Below the pieces are notes generated by a model, which was given only the letters and a program-made list of their open reading frames with translations, was not told the origin of the DNA and searched no databases. Source: Mytilinidion resinicola (taxonomy: Eukaryota > Ascomycota > Dothideomycetes > Mytilinidiales > Mytilinidiaceae). Taken from it: 64,000 bases of DNA. The stretch's first letter is position 1. Each line of letters begins with the position of its first letter. The stretch covers positions 2,295,431 through 2,359,430 of the forward strand of contig NW_022985437.1 in NCBI RefSeq assembly GCF_010093595.1. The letters run 5' to 3'. The position numbers were made by a program, and so were the translations under genes. Shown piece after piece: positions 32,770-43,385 of this stretch.

Positions 32770-34872
32770 ATGAAAGGCTTTCTCCACAAAGCGAAAGACC
32801 AGGTCCAAAACTCGCTGCAAAGAGAGCCAAAAGCTCCCCCGCCTGTTCCTGGAAAGAAGCCGTCTATTTTCGGGGGAGGTACACCCCAAGGAGGCCAACC
32901 TCCGCCGCCTGTTCCTGGGAAGAAGCCGTCTATCTTCCAACGCGATGCACCCCAGCGACACCAGCGTTCTGCCATCACTAAACCAACCGCACACCAGAAA
33001 GACCAGCCGTCTTCCATCTCGATACCAGACGCACAGGAAGTGTCACGCTACCGGTACCATCATGGAGCGAATTTGGGCTCCATATACGTGCTCGAAAAGT
33101 GGCTGCATGGGTCAATGTTTCCCCCGAACGCTGCACCAGGTCGAACGAGCGAACTTGAAGCGGTAAAGCTATGGGTTGGCCAGATAGGGCTGGACGCAGC
33201 GCGCGCAAAGTTTGAGGCACACTGGAGAACCGCTGTGTCTGATAGTGATCTGGCGTGGCTCTCAAAATCAGCGAATTGTAAGAAACTTCTCCCATATCCT
33301 CTTTAGTGTACATCCATCTGCCAGATCCCGAGGTGACTCCACGATTCCTACGTATCGCTCAAAACGATGAACTTCCCTCTCGTTCGAATTCCTCAAATTA
33401 GGTTGACGCACCTGCGACAGTGGCAAGAAATCACCCTTGAATATGCAAAACCACACACATCTTTCATATATCCTCACTAACACATTGTTTTAGGCACCAC
33501 TCTACGTCTACCAATCGGCTATTTCACTCTTGGTCCCTCATTCTGTCAAGGAACTCCCTTTGAACCATACGCCTCAGTCTACACTGATGCATGGTCCTCA
33601 ATCCAAACCCTCATCACGCGCCTCTGGTCCTTCCGCATCGGCGTCCTCCTAGACCTCCACGCCTTACCCGGCGGCGCCAACGGCGGCGAGCACAGCGGCA
33701 CTAACTCTGGCAAAGCAGACCTCTGGAACTCAGCTTCGAACCTCAACCTCGGTCAACGCTGTGCCGAATTCCTTGCTCAGCAAGTCCGAGATCACCTCAC
33801 TGGCGTCGTCGGCATCCAGCTCTGCAACGAAGCAAACTGGGACGCGCCTGGCATGTACTCTTGGTACGACCGCTGCATCGCCAGCATCAGTGCCATTGAC
33901 CCCAGCATCCCCGTCGTCATTTCCGATGGCTGGAACCTCTCCAAGGCTCTCGATTACGTCGGGAAGAAGAACGTCGCGTACCCTGACCAACCGACATGCC
34001 CGGTCATCGTAGACACGCACTACTACTGGGCCTTCTCAGACGCTGACAAGAGAAAATCACCTCAAGCCATCATCGCTGAAGCTAAGACGAAGATGAGCGA
34101 GCTAGACGGCAAGGAAGGCAGTGTCCTCGACCGCGGTGCTTTCCAAATCATTGTAGGTGAGTACAGCTGCGTCATGACAGAAGACTCCTGGAGAAAAAGC
34201 GGCGGCGCGCCCAAGTCGGACCTTGTGAAGCAGTTTGGCCAGGCGCAGTCCCAGCGATACCAGGAGCGATCCGGCGGCAGTTACTTCTGGACATACAAAA
34301 TGGTGAGTCTTCATGCTTTCCAACCCCCCCTTATCGATCTATCTACACCATCTCCTCACGTCAGAACTGCCTCAACTACCTTCCCCAAATCCAAGTTCAG
34401 CAACCCCTCTCACCACGCTAACACCCCCTCCCAGAACTGGCTCCCCGGCGGTGAATGGGGCTTCATCGCCCAATCCAACTCCGCCACCATCACGCCTCCC
34501 CCAAACCTCCGCATCGCCGACGTAACCAGACGCATCGCCAACGCCAACGACAAACAAGCCGACCTCATGACGGTCTCCATCTCCGCCCACTGCGGCTACT
34601 GGGACCGCACCGCGCCCGGCAAGCCCTTCGAGCACTGGCGCTACGAGCAGGGGTGGAAGCTCGGCTTCGGCGACGCCTCCGCGTTCCTGGGCATGAATAG
34701 CCAGCCGGGCTACTCGGAGCAATATGCGCCGGGGGGCGACAAGATTGGGAATCTGGAGCTGTGGGTGCTGAAGAGGATCCGGGACAGCGGTATGGGGGGC
34801 CCGTGTGTGTGGGAGTTTGAGCAGGGGCTTAGGGCGGGCATTAAGGATTTCTATGGGGCGGCTGGGGTGTGA
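32770..34872 (+). CDS. GH5 glucan beta-glucosidase-like, no signal peptide
   Basis: Glycoside hydrolase family 5, closest in feel to fungal exo-beta-1,3-glucanases and related cellulase-fold enzymes. Three exons (introns 33278-33493 and 34303-34434) give 584 residues. The first about 75 residues are unusual: instead of a signal peptide there is a basic start (MKGFLHKAKDQVQ) and a duplicated PPPVPGKKPSIF block. The barrel begins at RYHHGANLGSIYVLEKWLHG, followed by LRLPIGYFTLGP and LLDLHALPGGANGGEHSG. The acid/base is Glu282 in LCNEANW and the nucleophile Glu392 in VGEYSC. HYYWAF and SYFWTYKM complete the active site. Residues about 440-584 form an extra conserved tail. The lack of a signal suggests a cytosolic or cell-cortex role; the substrate is uncertain. 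Confidence 0.85.
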
Positions 34873-35188
34873 GGGACAGCAGATGCCGCAAGCATGAGAT
34901 TGTGAACTAGACGGGTGGATGACGGTGGGTTGAGGGGGTCTTTGGTGCTGTTGTTGGGTAGGCAGGATGCAGTTTAGCCTGGCGTGGTTTGGCTTGTATG
35001 GCTTCTAGAATAGGTAATTAGGTGTTAAAGGCAGAAACGGCCGAATCAGAAGCTGGCGTTGTGGTTATGCGCATATAAACAACACACTTGAAGAGCCCCT
35101 GAAGGGCTAGAAAAAATTGGTGGCCAATGTTTGTATACTTTCACGAGCTAATCCAGGGTATCATTCATAAACTCCCACGTCCTCTCTT
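34873..35188. other. intergenic, convergent 3' flanks
   Basis: Facing 3' ends of the GH5 and myotubularin genes. No other feature is seen. Confidence 0.55.
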
Positions 35189-37630
35189 CTACTGCATCTC
35201 CACCTCCATGTCCTCCTTTGATGGCTTCGGACTCCTCCCTCTCTGTGGACTCGGCTGCGGACTCAAGCCCCCCGACCCAATCCCTAAACTCGCAAACGCC
35301 TGCGCCATCGACGCGGCAGGCTTCGGCTGGGCGGCCACTCCCGTCGCGTACTCCGCCGTCTCCACACCCGTGACAATCGACTCCGGCAAGATAGGGGTAC
35401 TCGCGCCACTCCTGCTCGGCGTCGCGAGCCCATTCGGGTTATTCGACGAACTCGAGACCATCGACGACGAGGGCGAGAGTGTCGCGGGCGCGCCAGGCGG
35501 CGGGCCGGACTTGCCGTTCATATCCTCGTCGAGGCGGTTAAACAGCTCTGGCCACCACCGGATCTTCCTGCTGTCGGGGAAGATCATGCGCTCTCTGCCG
35601 CGGACGCTGTCGTCGACGGCGGGGTTGTATGTTGGGTTTGTGAAATCGGGGCGGCGGGAAAGGAAGTAGTCCCATACGCTTCGCGTGCGCTGCGCGGCTC
35701 TGTTCTCGACGCGCTCCTTTTCGTTGTCGAAGAGGAAGGTGCCGTATTGGCACGAGTAGAGGTGGTAGAGGAGGCGGCGGAGGAAACGCTCGTTGTACTC
35801 GAAGCGGTCCGGGTGCTGGTAGAGGAGCTGGTAGGTGCAGTCTAGGAACTGATGGAACACTGGGGATATTTCGGACGGCTTTGTGACGCGCTGTTCTTCG
35901 GCGGCCCCGGACATGGAGGCTATGGGTGCTGGAGTAGAAACAGAGATGGGTGTCGAGTCAGATGCATTTTGCATCTCAGCGTCTGTGGTATCTACGAGTG
36001 ATTCTCGGCTTTCGTCCTTACGATTGAAGAAGCGGTTTGCAAGTCGAGTGGCGTTTTCGATAGTATTACCGCCGGGAGAGCTGGTCCCGTTGGCACTGGT
36101 CTTTCCACCTATGCGCTCATTCTCGATCTCGAACCATTTCTCGTGACTCAAGAATCCAGATCGTTGCCGGAACATATGGCCGAATGACATCCAGTCTTTT
36201 TCTACTAGTACAATGAAGCCGTCTATCGTGCGATAGTATGGGTCAAGGCATATCTGACTTAGTGCGCTCAGCTGACTCGTTCGGTCCCAGCCGTCGGAGC
36301 AGTGTATCAGCACATGTGAGTGCATGATGCCGACTGTTCGTGCTATGAGAGCCGATCCTTCCAGCACATTCCCTATGTGCTTCAACCAGCCCGTTGCTGC
36401 GAGCTGCTCCGCATTGGGTGGAAATGCAGAAACATCTGAATGGCTGAGCGCATCGACGATCTTTTGGAGAGACTTGCGCATGACGTGAATGTTGTCGATG
36501 CCCAAGTAGGCTTTTTGGGCACCTTTGTATCCATCCATGTTCTCTGAACCCTTGCCGACTAACTGCATCGCCATAGCGTTGATTGTTGGCCGAGCGTCAA
36601 CGATCATGTTTCTCCGTTGTGCACCGTAAACCTTTGGATGTATGGTATCGGACTCGTCAGGGTCCGAAAGGTCTTCCGTCGCGGGGTCAACTACAGATGA
36701 GCTATCAGCACCAGAAAAAATGAAGTTGTCCACACTAGATTCTGGGCTCGAGCTAGTTGTGCTTGATGTCGGGGCTGTTTGTGGTTTCCACCCACTATTA
36801 GTCGCAAATATAGCGGCCACCAGTTTCTCATCTTGGACGTTCCTGGAACCCCTGATGCCAGGCGTCGGTTGAGCGCTCCGAGTAATGGAGCAATTATTTA
36901 TGGGATGCCGGTAAACGAGGGCTGGTATCCGTGCTCTAGACCTGTATTTGCCCGCATAGTTGAGTACATTATCTGAGATTCTGGTGGGAACGACGATTAA
37001 TGCAGGATATGTAGGGGAGTACTATTCTGGTTGTTAGGGAGCTTCTCTCCAAAGGTAGACACTGAAAGGATAGCTTACCTGGTAGTCAACGTTAATTTCA
37101 GATATCCGCCAGCCCTTTTCCGAGTCCTTTGCGCTGATGCCTAGTCGCTTCCACTCACGCCTAGCATCATAGATCTTCCAGCCATCAATAGGCTTTTCCG
37201 CAGGCGGTGGCTTATACGAGAACGCCAGCAACTTATCCAGTCTTCCGATCCTACAGGACGACGAGCGTATCCGCTCGTACGCCTCACGTGCCTTGTTCTC
37301 TCCGAGGAAGTGAAAAGCGAAGAACTTGAAGTCGCGACACTGTATCCGAATCGAGGGTTGCTGGTGTGACTGCGGAGGGGTAGGGCGGTAAACACAATAT
37401 GATATCATGGGGAATGTAATCCATATATCTCTTTCTCGGGGTGGCTTCGCGGACTCGGGGGAGTCGGGCGGAGGCGGAGGATGCCAGCTGAAGACCATGT
37501 GGTGGGGCTTCAGATTGAGCGTCCCGTCGTACCGCGTTCCTCTCATCCATAGCGTGACGTCTTCTATCTACGCACATGTTAGAATCGTAGGGCTCGGACA
37601 GGCAGCACTAATATGCGCGCTCACCCGCAT
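35189..37630 (-). CDS. ymr1: myotubularin-family phosphoinositide 3-phosphatase
   Basis: Removes the 3-phosphate of PI3P and PI(3,5)P2 on endosomes and vacuoles, opposing Vps34. Three exons (introns 37568-37624 and 37022-37078) give 775 residues. The first exon is only ATGCGG; splicing gives MRIEDVTLWMRGTRYDG, the PH-GRAM start, with HHMVFSWHPPPPP and CRDFKFFAFHF following. The phosphatase domain has YRHPINNCSITRSAQP, VQDEKLVAAIF and the catalytic HCSDGWDRTSQL with Cys406 (CX5R). QRSGFLSHEKWFE and HQFLDCTYQLLYQHPDRFEYNE are further hallmarks. The C-terminal 100 residues are a disordered Pro/Ser tail. The active-site residues are intact, so this is an active type, not a pseudophosphatase. It is divergent from EFM4 with 356 bases between. 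Confidence 0.95.
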
Positions 37631-37986
37631 CTTGTCTCGAGGTGGACTGCGGAGGAAGGTGGTGTATGGACGGCAAACGAGTCGAGAAGGTAGAGCGAGC
37701 TGTGACAGCAACAATGTTCGAGAAAGAATGGGTAGCAGCGACGTCTACTAGAGTGTGTGCAGTGGGGTGAATGTCGGGGCTGGGTGTTGACTTGTGATAG
37801 ATGACCGCATCCTTGCTGGCAACAGTGGCTGTGGGGTTCGAGCACGAGCCAGCAAAATCTTATTATTTATACTCTTGAACCTTCCATTCTACACAACCTT
37901 CAGAAGGCGCTTACACGACCTTTGTCGTTGCCTTGAATCGTTGAGACTCCAGGCGGCCAATCTATATGAATACAAGCTGAATCACA
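37631..37986. promoter_or_regulatory. divergent promoter region, ymr1 / efm4
   Basis: A compact bidirectional promoter of 356 bases. An AT-rich TATTTATA stretch sits at 37860-37872. No exon is supported. Confidence 0.55.
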
Positions 37987-38718
37987 ATGGCGCCCCTCCC
38001 GGCCGACCACCTTTCTCCCAGCGAACTGGGCACCAAGGACTACTGGGACAGCGCCTACAGTCTCGAATTACAGAATCATGCCGCACGCCCTGACGATGAG
38101 GGCACTATTTGGTTCTCCGACGCCTCTGCCGAAGAGCGTGTCCTTGCACACCTGGAAACTTTATCCGACGAGAGCATCCTCAGCAAGACCAGCACGACAT
38201 TTCTAGATCTAGGCACCGGGAATGGGCATCTCCTGTTTGCCCTCAGGGAAGATGGATGGGAGGGCAATATGCTTGGGGTAGATTACAGTGCTGCGAGTGT
38301 CGAGCTAGCGCGGCGGATAGGAGAAGGGAGAAAAGAGGAGGGCCAGGCCGGAGTGAGGTTTGAGGAGTGGGACATATTGAACGAGCAGGCTGGAGGCTGG
38401 CTGGGCGAGGGCTGGGATGTGGTATTGGATAAAGGCACGTTCGATGCAATCAGTCTCAGCGGTCAAGTCGACGAACAAGGGAGAAGGATATGTGAAGGAT
38501 ATCGAGTTCGTGTCGAGCCACTCATAAAAGCAGGAGGACGGCTGGTCATAACGAGTTGCAATTGGACTAGCGACGAGCTAAGAGCATGGTTTGAGGTTGA
38601 AGGGGGGCAGCTGGAGTACGAGACCAGCGTAAAGTACCCCAGCTTCACATTTGGAGGTAAGACTGGGCAGCAGGTCTGCACACTGAGTTTCACAAGAAGA
38701 GCGGATAGGCTTTCCTGA
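37987..38718 (+). CDS. efm4: protein-lysine N-methyltransferase EFM4 (See1/METTL10 family)
   Basis: An intronless gene of 243 residues. The start LSPSELGTKDYWDSAYSLEL is the EFM4 signature. The SAM-binding Rossmann motif follows: FLDLGTGNGHLLFAL, with acidic loop MLGVDYSAASVELARR, then WDVVLDKGTFDAISLSG and RLVITSCNWTSDEL. Yeast Efm4/See1 methylates a lysine of translation elongation factor eEF1A (Lys316 in yeast). The stop TGA (38716-38718) touches the stop of the minus-strand gene on its right, which encodes EFM7, another eEF1A methyltransferase. With no intergenic base, the two transcripts must overlap in their 3' UTRs. The start has an A at -3 and is the first in-frame ATG. Confidence 0.92.
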   Translation: MAPLPADHLSPSELGTKDYWDSAYSLELQNHAARPDDEGTIWFSDASAEERVLAHLETLSDESILSKTSTTFLDLGTGNGHLLFALREDGWEGNMLGVDYSAASVELARRIGEGRKEEGQAGVRFEEWDILNEQAGGWLGEGWDVVLDKGTFDAISLSGQVDEQGRRICEGYRVRVEPLIKAGGRLVITSCNWTSDELRAWFEVEGGQLEYETSVKYPSFTFGGKTGQQVCTLSFTRRADRLS

Positions 38719-39795
38719 CTACTGTCGACGTCGCAGTCGAGCAACAGCAAGCCATTTCTTTCTCTCCCCCATGTTCTCCAGGCCTCCGTCACGCTCGGCG
38801 CGCCACTCCCTACGCACACCGTTAGCATCCATCTCGTATATCTCCTCAATCTCCAGACCCTCCTCTCCCACAACCTCTTCAAAGAACGGAGCTAGCTTCG
38901 CCCGTCCAGTATGGAAACCTGCAATCACGAAGACACGGGCATCGGGAGAAGGCGAGAGGAAGTGCAGCATCGAACGCGCCAGGCTGTGATGTTCCCGCGG
39001 CATCCAGAGGCAATCGGCAGCTAGTACGCGGGTGAAGCGTCCAGCATTCTCTTTCGAGAACGGGGACTCAAGGTCTCCCCACTCATGGCCCTTGATAGAG
39101 AGGCGTGAGCGTAGATCGCTTGGAACATTACTCTCAACGTTCTTGGTGATATTTGCCAGCAGCTCCGGCGCTGGATAGTCTGAGATGACGATCTATAGAT
39201 CTAGATTAGTTACTCTATCGTACATACAATACCACGAAATCTGAAAACTAGCCTACCTCCTCAGCTCCAGCTAAAGCACTGATAATCCCGGCGAGCCCTA
39301 CGCCTAGAACCTGAACATATCAGCACCATACACCATGCTCCCTCACTATTCCCCTAGGGCAGCCAACCAACCTGCCCCAAGTTCAAGAACTGTTTCTCCC
39401 TTTACCCTCCACAGCTTCTCCTCCTCCTCACTAGCCCACCACCTCTCCGTCCCCCACCCAGCAATGTCATCCTCATTTACCTCCTCCACCCCACTATCCG
39501 TCCCATCCCCGTCATTATCACCCTTCCTTCCCCCCACCAGCTCCCCCATCAACACCCCCGCATTCCAAAGATAGTGCGCAAACTTCCTCCGCTCTTCCTC
39601 CCCACTCGGGTCGGCCACAGTCAGCTCCAGCTCCCCGAACCTTCTGTTTTTATAGAGGATGACAGTGTCCGGGCCAACGCCATGCATATTTTGACAGTCA
39701 TCGGGGAAGAGCGTGCCCAGGGCGCTGAATAAATAGTCCTCGGGTTCTGGGACCGCGGTGGGCGGGGAGCGCAGGCGGATGAGGGAGGGGAGCAT
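38719..39795 (-). CDS. efm7: protein N-terminal and lysine N-methyltransferase EFM7 (Nnt1)
   Basis: Class I SAM methyltransferase that in yeast trimethylates the N-terminal glycine and dimethylates the adjacent lysine of eEF1A; older annotation calls it nicotinamide N-methyltransferase. Three exons (introns 39304-39371 and 39193-39256; the middle exon is 47 bp) give 314 residues. Splicing restores the SAM motif as VLELGAGVGLAGIISALAG, followed by VISDYPAPELLANI, HEWGDLESPF, RVLAADCLWMPREH and the C-terminal block EEIYEMDANGVRREW with ENMGERKKWLAVARL. An acidic, low-complexity insertion (about 90-115) precedes the SAM motif. The start at 39795 is chosen as the ATG nearest the conserved region; a further in-frame ATG at 39933 would add 46 basic residues. 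Confidence 0.88.
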
Positions 39796-40152
39796 GGGGC
39801 AGATGGTGGTGGATGGGTCTGTCTGGAGGGGGTTGTGACTTTGGTAGAATTGTGAGGTGGTGGGATCTTTATGTGACGCGGTGGAGCACGTGCCCCTCCG
39901 CGGGGTTAACGGTTTACACTTTCTCCTTTTCATTGGGCATGGTCGTAAACATGGGGCCTATATGACCTGTGGATTGAAGGTAGTACTTGGAGAGCGATTT
40001 TTCTCATTTACTCTAGATAGACGTTCACGATATGACGTGCATTGGTTACGCCCTAGACGACGCTACATAAGATATTCACGAGACATGCCCGAAGACTTTC
40101 AGCTGGCTGACGGGGATGAGCCTAAGGACTCAAGATTGTATTACTTTGGTGT
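39796..40152. other. intergenic
   Basis: Upstream of EFM7 and 3' flank of the Prk1-type kinase. No gene is supported. Confidence 0.5.
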
Positions 40153-43100
40153 CTATACATCCCTTGTCCTGGAGCTAGAGTTTCTGCCTATTCCAATCTC
40201 CGTCTCCACGAGCTCTAATCCCGAAAGACTGGGATACCGTTTACTGAAATTGGCCTCCCAATCATCTCCTTGAGGCGCCCCAGCGTCAGCCGGATTCGGC
40301 AATGGTTTCCCGGTGAGGGCAGCCGGTTTTACTGCTGATGATATCGGTGCTTCGTATTGGCCTCCCGTACGCAAGGCCTTCGGTTTTGGCGGTGCGTTGG
40401 GCCGACTGCCTGTCCTCAGCGCTACAGGGGCCGCTGAAGACGACGATGGAACGAAGGAGGCCGGGAGCGGTCCAGAGTCCTGTATTGGCATTGGTCTTGC
40501 CTTGGCATACGACGTATCGCTAGGTAAATTTCCAGTAGTTTTTCCAATTGGCTTTCTTGATATTAAAGGAGCTTTGAAGTTGGGGTCCTCTGAAGGCCTC
40601 GCCGGCAAGGCCTTCCCCGACTCGGTAAATCTCCCATACCCTTCAGCGGTTCGAGATGGCTGCACCTTACTATCATCTAGCAGGGTCTTGACACGATTCT
40701 GGATAGTCGAGGCACGCGTAATGCCGCCTTTGCCTTTTCCACTGTCGCCTTGTTCAGCTAAACGCTGGCGATATTCGGCTGCAGCCTGCGCAACGCGCTT
40801 CTCTTCTTGCGAAAGCCGTCTTCTTTCCAACTCTCGTCGAACCTCTGGCGGAAGATCCTGCGTCTCATCTATGGCGTGTTCGTCGTCGCTAGTCCCTCCC
40901 GTAGCTTCAGAACCAGCAATAGGGGTTAACGCATTGCCGTTGCGATCAATGAGTTGGTCGGTTGGAGTTCGAGGCTCTTGCGGAGCTGTATTGCTCTCAA
41001 ATCGGCGGAAAGCATCTCCGAATCTACCAGCTAGAATATTCTTGGTGTTCGACAGAGATATCGACGGTAGACTGGACCGCTTACTGTGCTTGCTCTGACT
41101 ACTACTACGCCGATGGTCCTTCTTTTTGGTGGAATCATCACCTTCTATAGCACGCAAGAAATCCACATTCGAAGTAATGTTCTTATCGTCTAATTCCGAG
41201 TCCGACTCAGGGGCTAAAATCTTCATCACGTTTCCCTGTCCGCTTCCTCGACCTCGAGATTGTTCTCGATCTCGCAGATAATCAAGATTGGACTCGACGT
41301 GAACGCTGGTGGGGCGTAGGCGCGCATTAGCTGACTTGGATCGACCAAGTGGATCGCCAATATCCTGTGTTGAGGGCCGCTGACCTTCCAATGAGGGCCG
41401 AGAAGAAGCTGGCGATCTAGGTATTGTGAGGCCGCTAGTCTGGGATCTCGATCGATTGACATCAAGTATTGAAGGGCGCGGAGGTAGCGCGTATTCGGGT
41501 CGAAGGCTAGGCGCACTTGATCTTGCGCTGTCCATAGCTCGCGGCTGGCTCATAGTTCGATGGTGGTGGTCACTGGACGACTCTGTGGGAGGGAATCGGT
41601 AGATGGGACGTTTGTTGGCCTCTGGGTATTGCTGCGGTGCTGGCGACGGGGCGGGGGATGTCATTGTACCCGTTGAAACCATACCAGGCCGCTGTGGTTC
41701 TGGCTGGAGTATGGTAGTAGTCGGGATTGGACGCGCAGGCGCTTTTTGAGGAGCAGTGGGTTGGGGCTTCTTGACAGAAGCTGTCCGTGATATTGTTGAC
41801 GAGGACATCGTGGACGAAGGTTTGATGTTCGGAGCAGAATCTACCTTTGTGACCGGTGGTAAAGCGAAGGCGTCATCGGCCAAAGCTTCGGTCACTCGCT
41901 TGTTCAATGTCTCCTCCTTGGGATCAACCGGCGAGGATGGATTAAATTGGAATTTGGTCCCGCGGTCGTGCAGAATTGAGAACTCATCTAGCGAAGGAAA
42001 GCGTGCAGCGAGTTCATCGGCGGCAGCGCTCCTTACTTGGACAGACTGCGAGTCCAGGGCAGCAAACGGGTCACCGCCTCCTCTCAGAGGCGACGGGCTT
42101 GGCTTCGCTGAGGCATGGTGTTGGGTTGGACCTGTAGGACGGCCTCGTCTCATGGGGGTAATATCTGGTATAGACTGTACCGTTTGTACTGGGAGGGCTT
42201 TTTGTATTCCAATTACTGGTGGAGATGAAGCGTCAGATTCTGGAGAGGGGAGTCTCTCATTCCGGCGAGATTCTGATTGAGATCGATTCGTGTAAATCTA
42301 GTACTGTTAGCTGAGTCTGTAGACCATGGTATGAATGCGTACGTCTTTAATCGGCAATTCCGTGTGCCGCATGGAACAGACTTCTCGTAAGACTTGATAG
42401 ATGTTTGGCCGCAGTAGAGGGTTCTCCCGTAGCATGGACGCTACGAAAATGGTAAGCACTTATAGAGAGCGAGTGTAAGCAGTTTCTTACCAATGAGCTT
42501 TTTAGTGCGATCCGAAAATGCTGGGTATGAAGGGAATTTGAAACTAGCATTCAATATAGCCATCTGTCCCACTTCCTCGAAGGGTGTTGTATAGTAGCAA
42601 AGTTTGTACAATAGCACACCCAAGGCCCATATATCGCTTTTCTCATCGATGGGCTGTTTACGGTAGACGTCGATCATTTCCGGACTCCGGTATTGCAAGG
42701 TAGTATGCTTTTGGACGTCGTCCTCAATCAATCTCCCTTCAGCAGCGGTTGTGGCAGCGGGGCGCGGAGGAGCCGTGGATCCAAAATCGCAGAGCTTGTA
42801 TATCCTAGACGATCCAGAAGAAGTGATGAGAACGTTCTCAACTTTCAAATCCCGATGTAGAAGTGGAGGCTTCAGGTAGTGCATTGTAGCAACGCCTTCG
42901 GATACATCTGAGAAGATTTTGAGAATTTCTGGCTCCGTGAGACGATGCTGAAGCCGGGTATTCATGAAATCGATCAAGCCCCCTCCGCTACAGAATTCCA
43001 TGAGCAGGAAGACTTCGTACCCCCCTCCCTTCAGCTGGGAGGCATGTGAATCCATGTACGTCACTATATGCTTGTGGCCCTTCAGCTTCTTCATGGTTTC

Positions 43101-43385
43101 CACCTCCGTCCTCATGTTTGCCAGAGAGTCCTTGTCCGGTACTGCAACTCTCTTCAGGACCGCAACCTCGGTCTTGTCAACCGACTTGGGAACCCGCACT
43201 AGGTAGACATGGGCAAAGCCGCCCTCGGAAAGGTATTTCTCGATGACGACTCGGTGGTGTCCCACCTGGACTTTCGTGCCTGGCTGGAACGTGCCTGGGG
43301 GTGCATTTGAGGCGGCAGCGGGAGCATGATAGGCAGCGGGTCGGTGGGATGCAGCGGCTGAGCTGCTGAAGGGTGCGGAGGACAT
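40153..43385 (-). CDS. Ark1/Prk1-type actin-regulating Ser/Thr kinase (NAK family)
   Basis: Cortical kinase that phosphorylates endocytic coat proteins so that actin patches disassemble. Three exons (introns 42441-42490 and 42298-42342, the latter only 45 bp) give 1045 residues. The N-terminal kinase domain has the glycine loop YLSEGGFAHVYLV, catalytic Lys78, HRDLKVEN with Asp179, the CDFGST loop with Asp200, and TTLQYRSPEMIDVY, the NAK-type activation end. The last kinase helices are in the small exon: MLRENPLLRPNIYQVLREVC. The long tail (about 335-1045) is disordered, with proline-rich stretches suited to SH3 domains (e.g. of Abp1), DPFAAL and FPSLDEF motifs. The end, FSKRYPSLSGLELVETEIG, looks like a conserved short motif. 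Confidence 0.92.
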
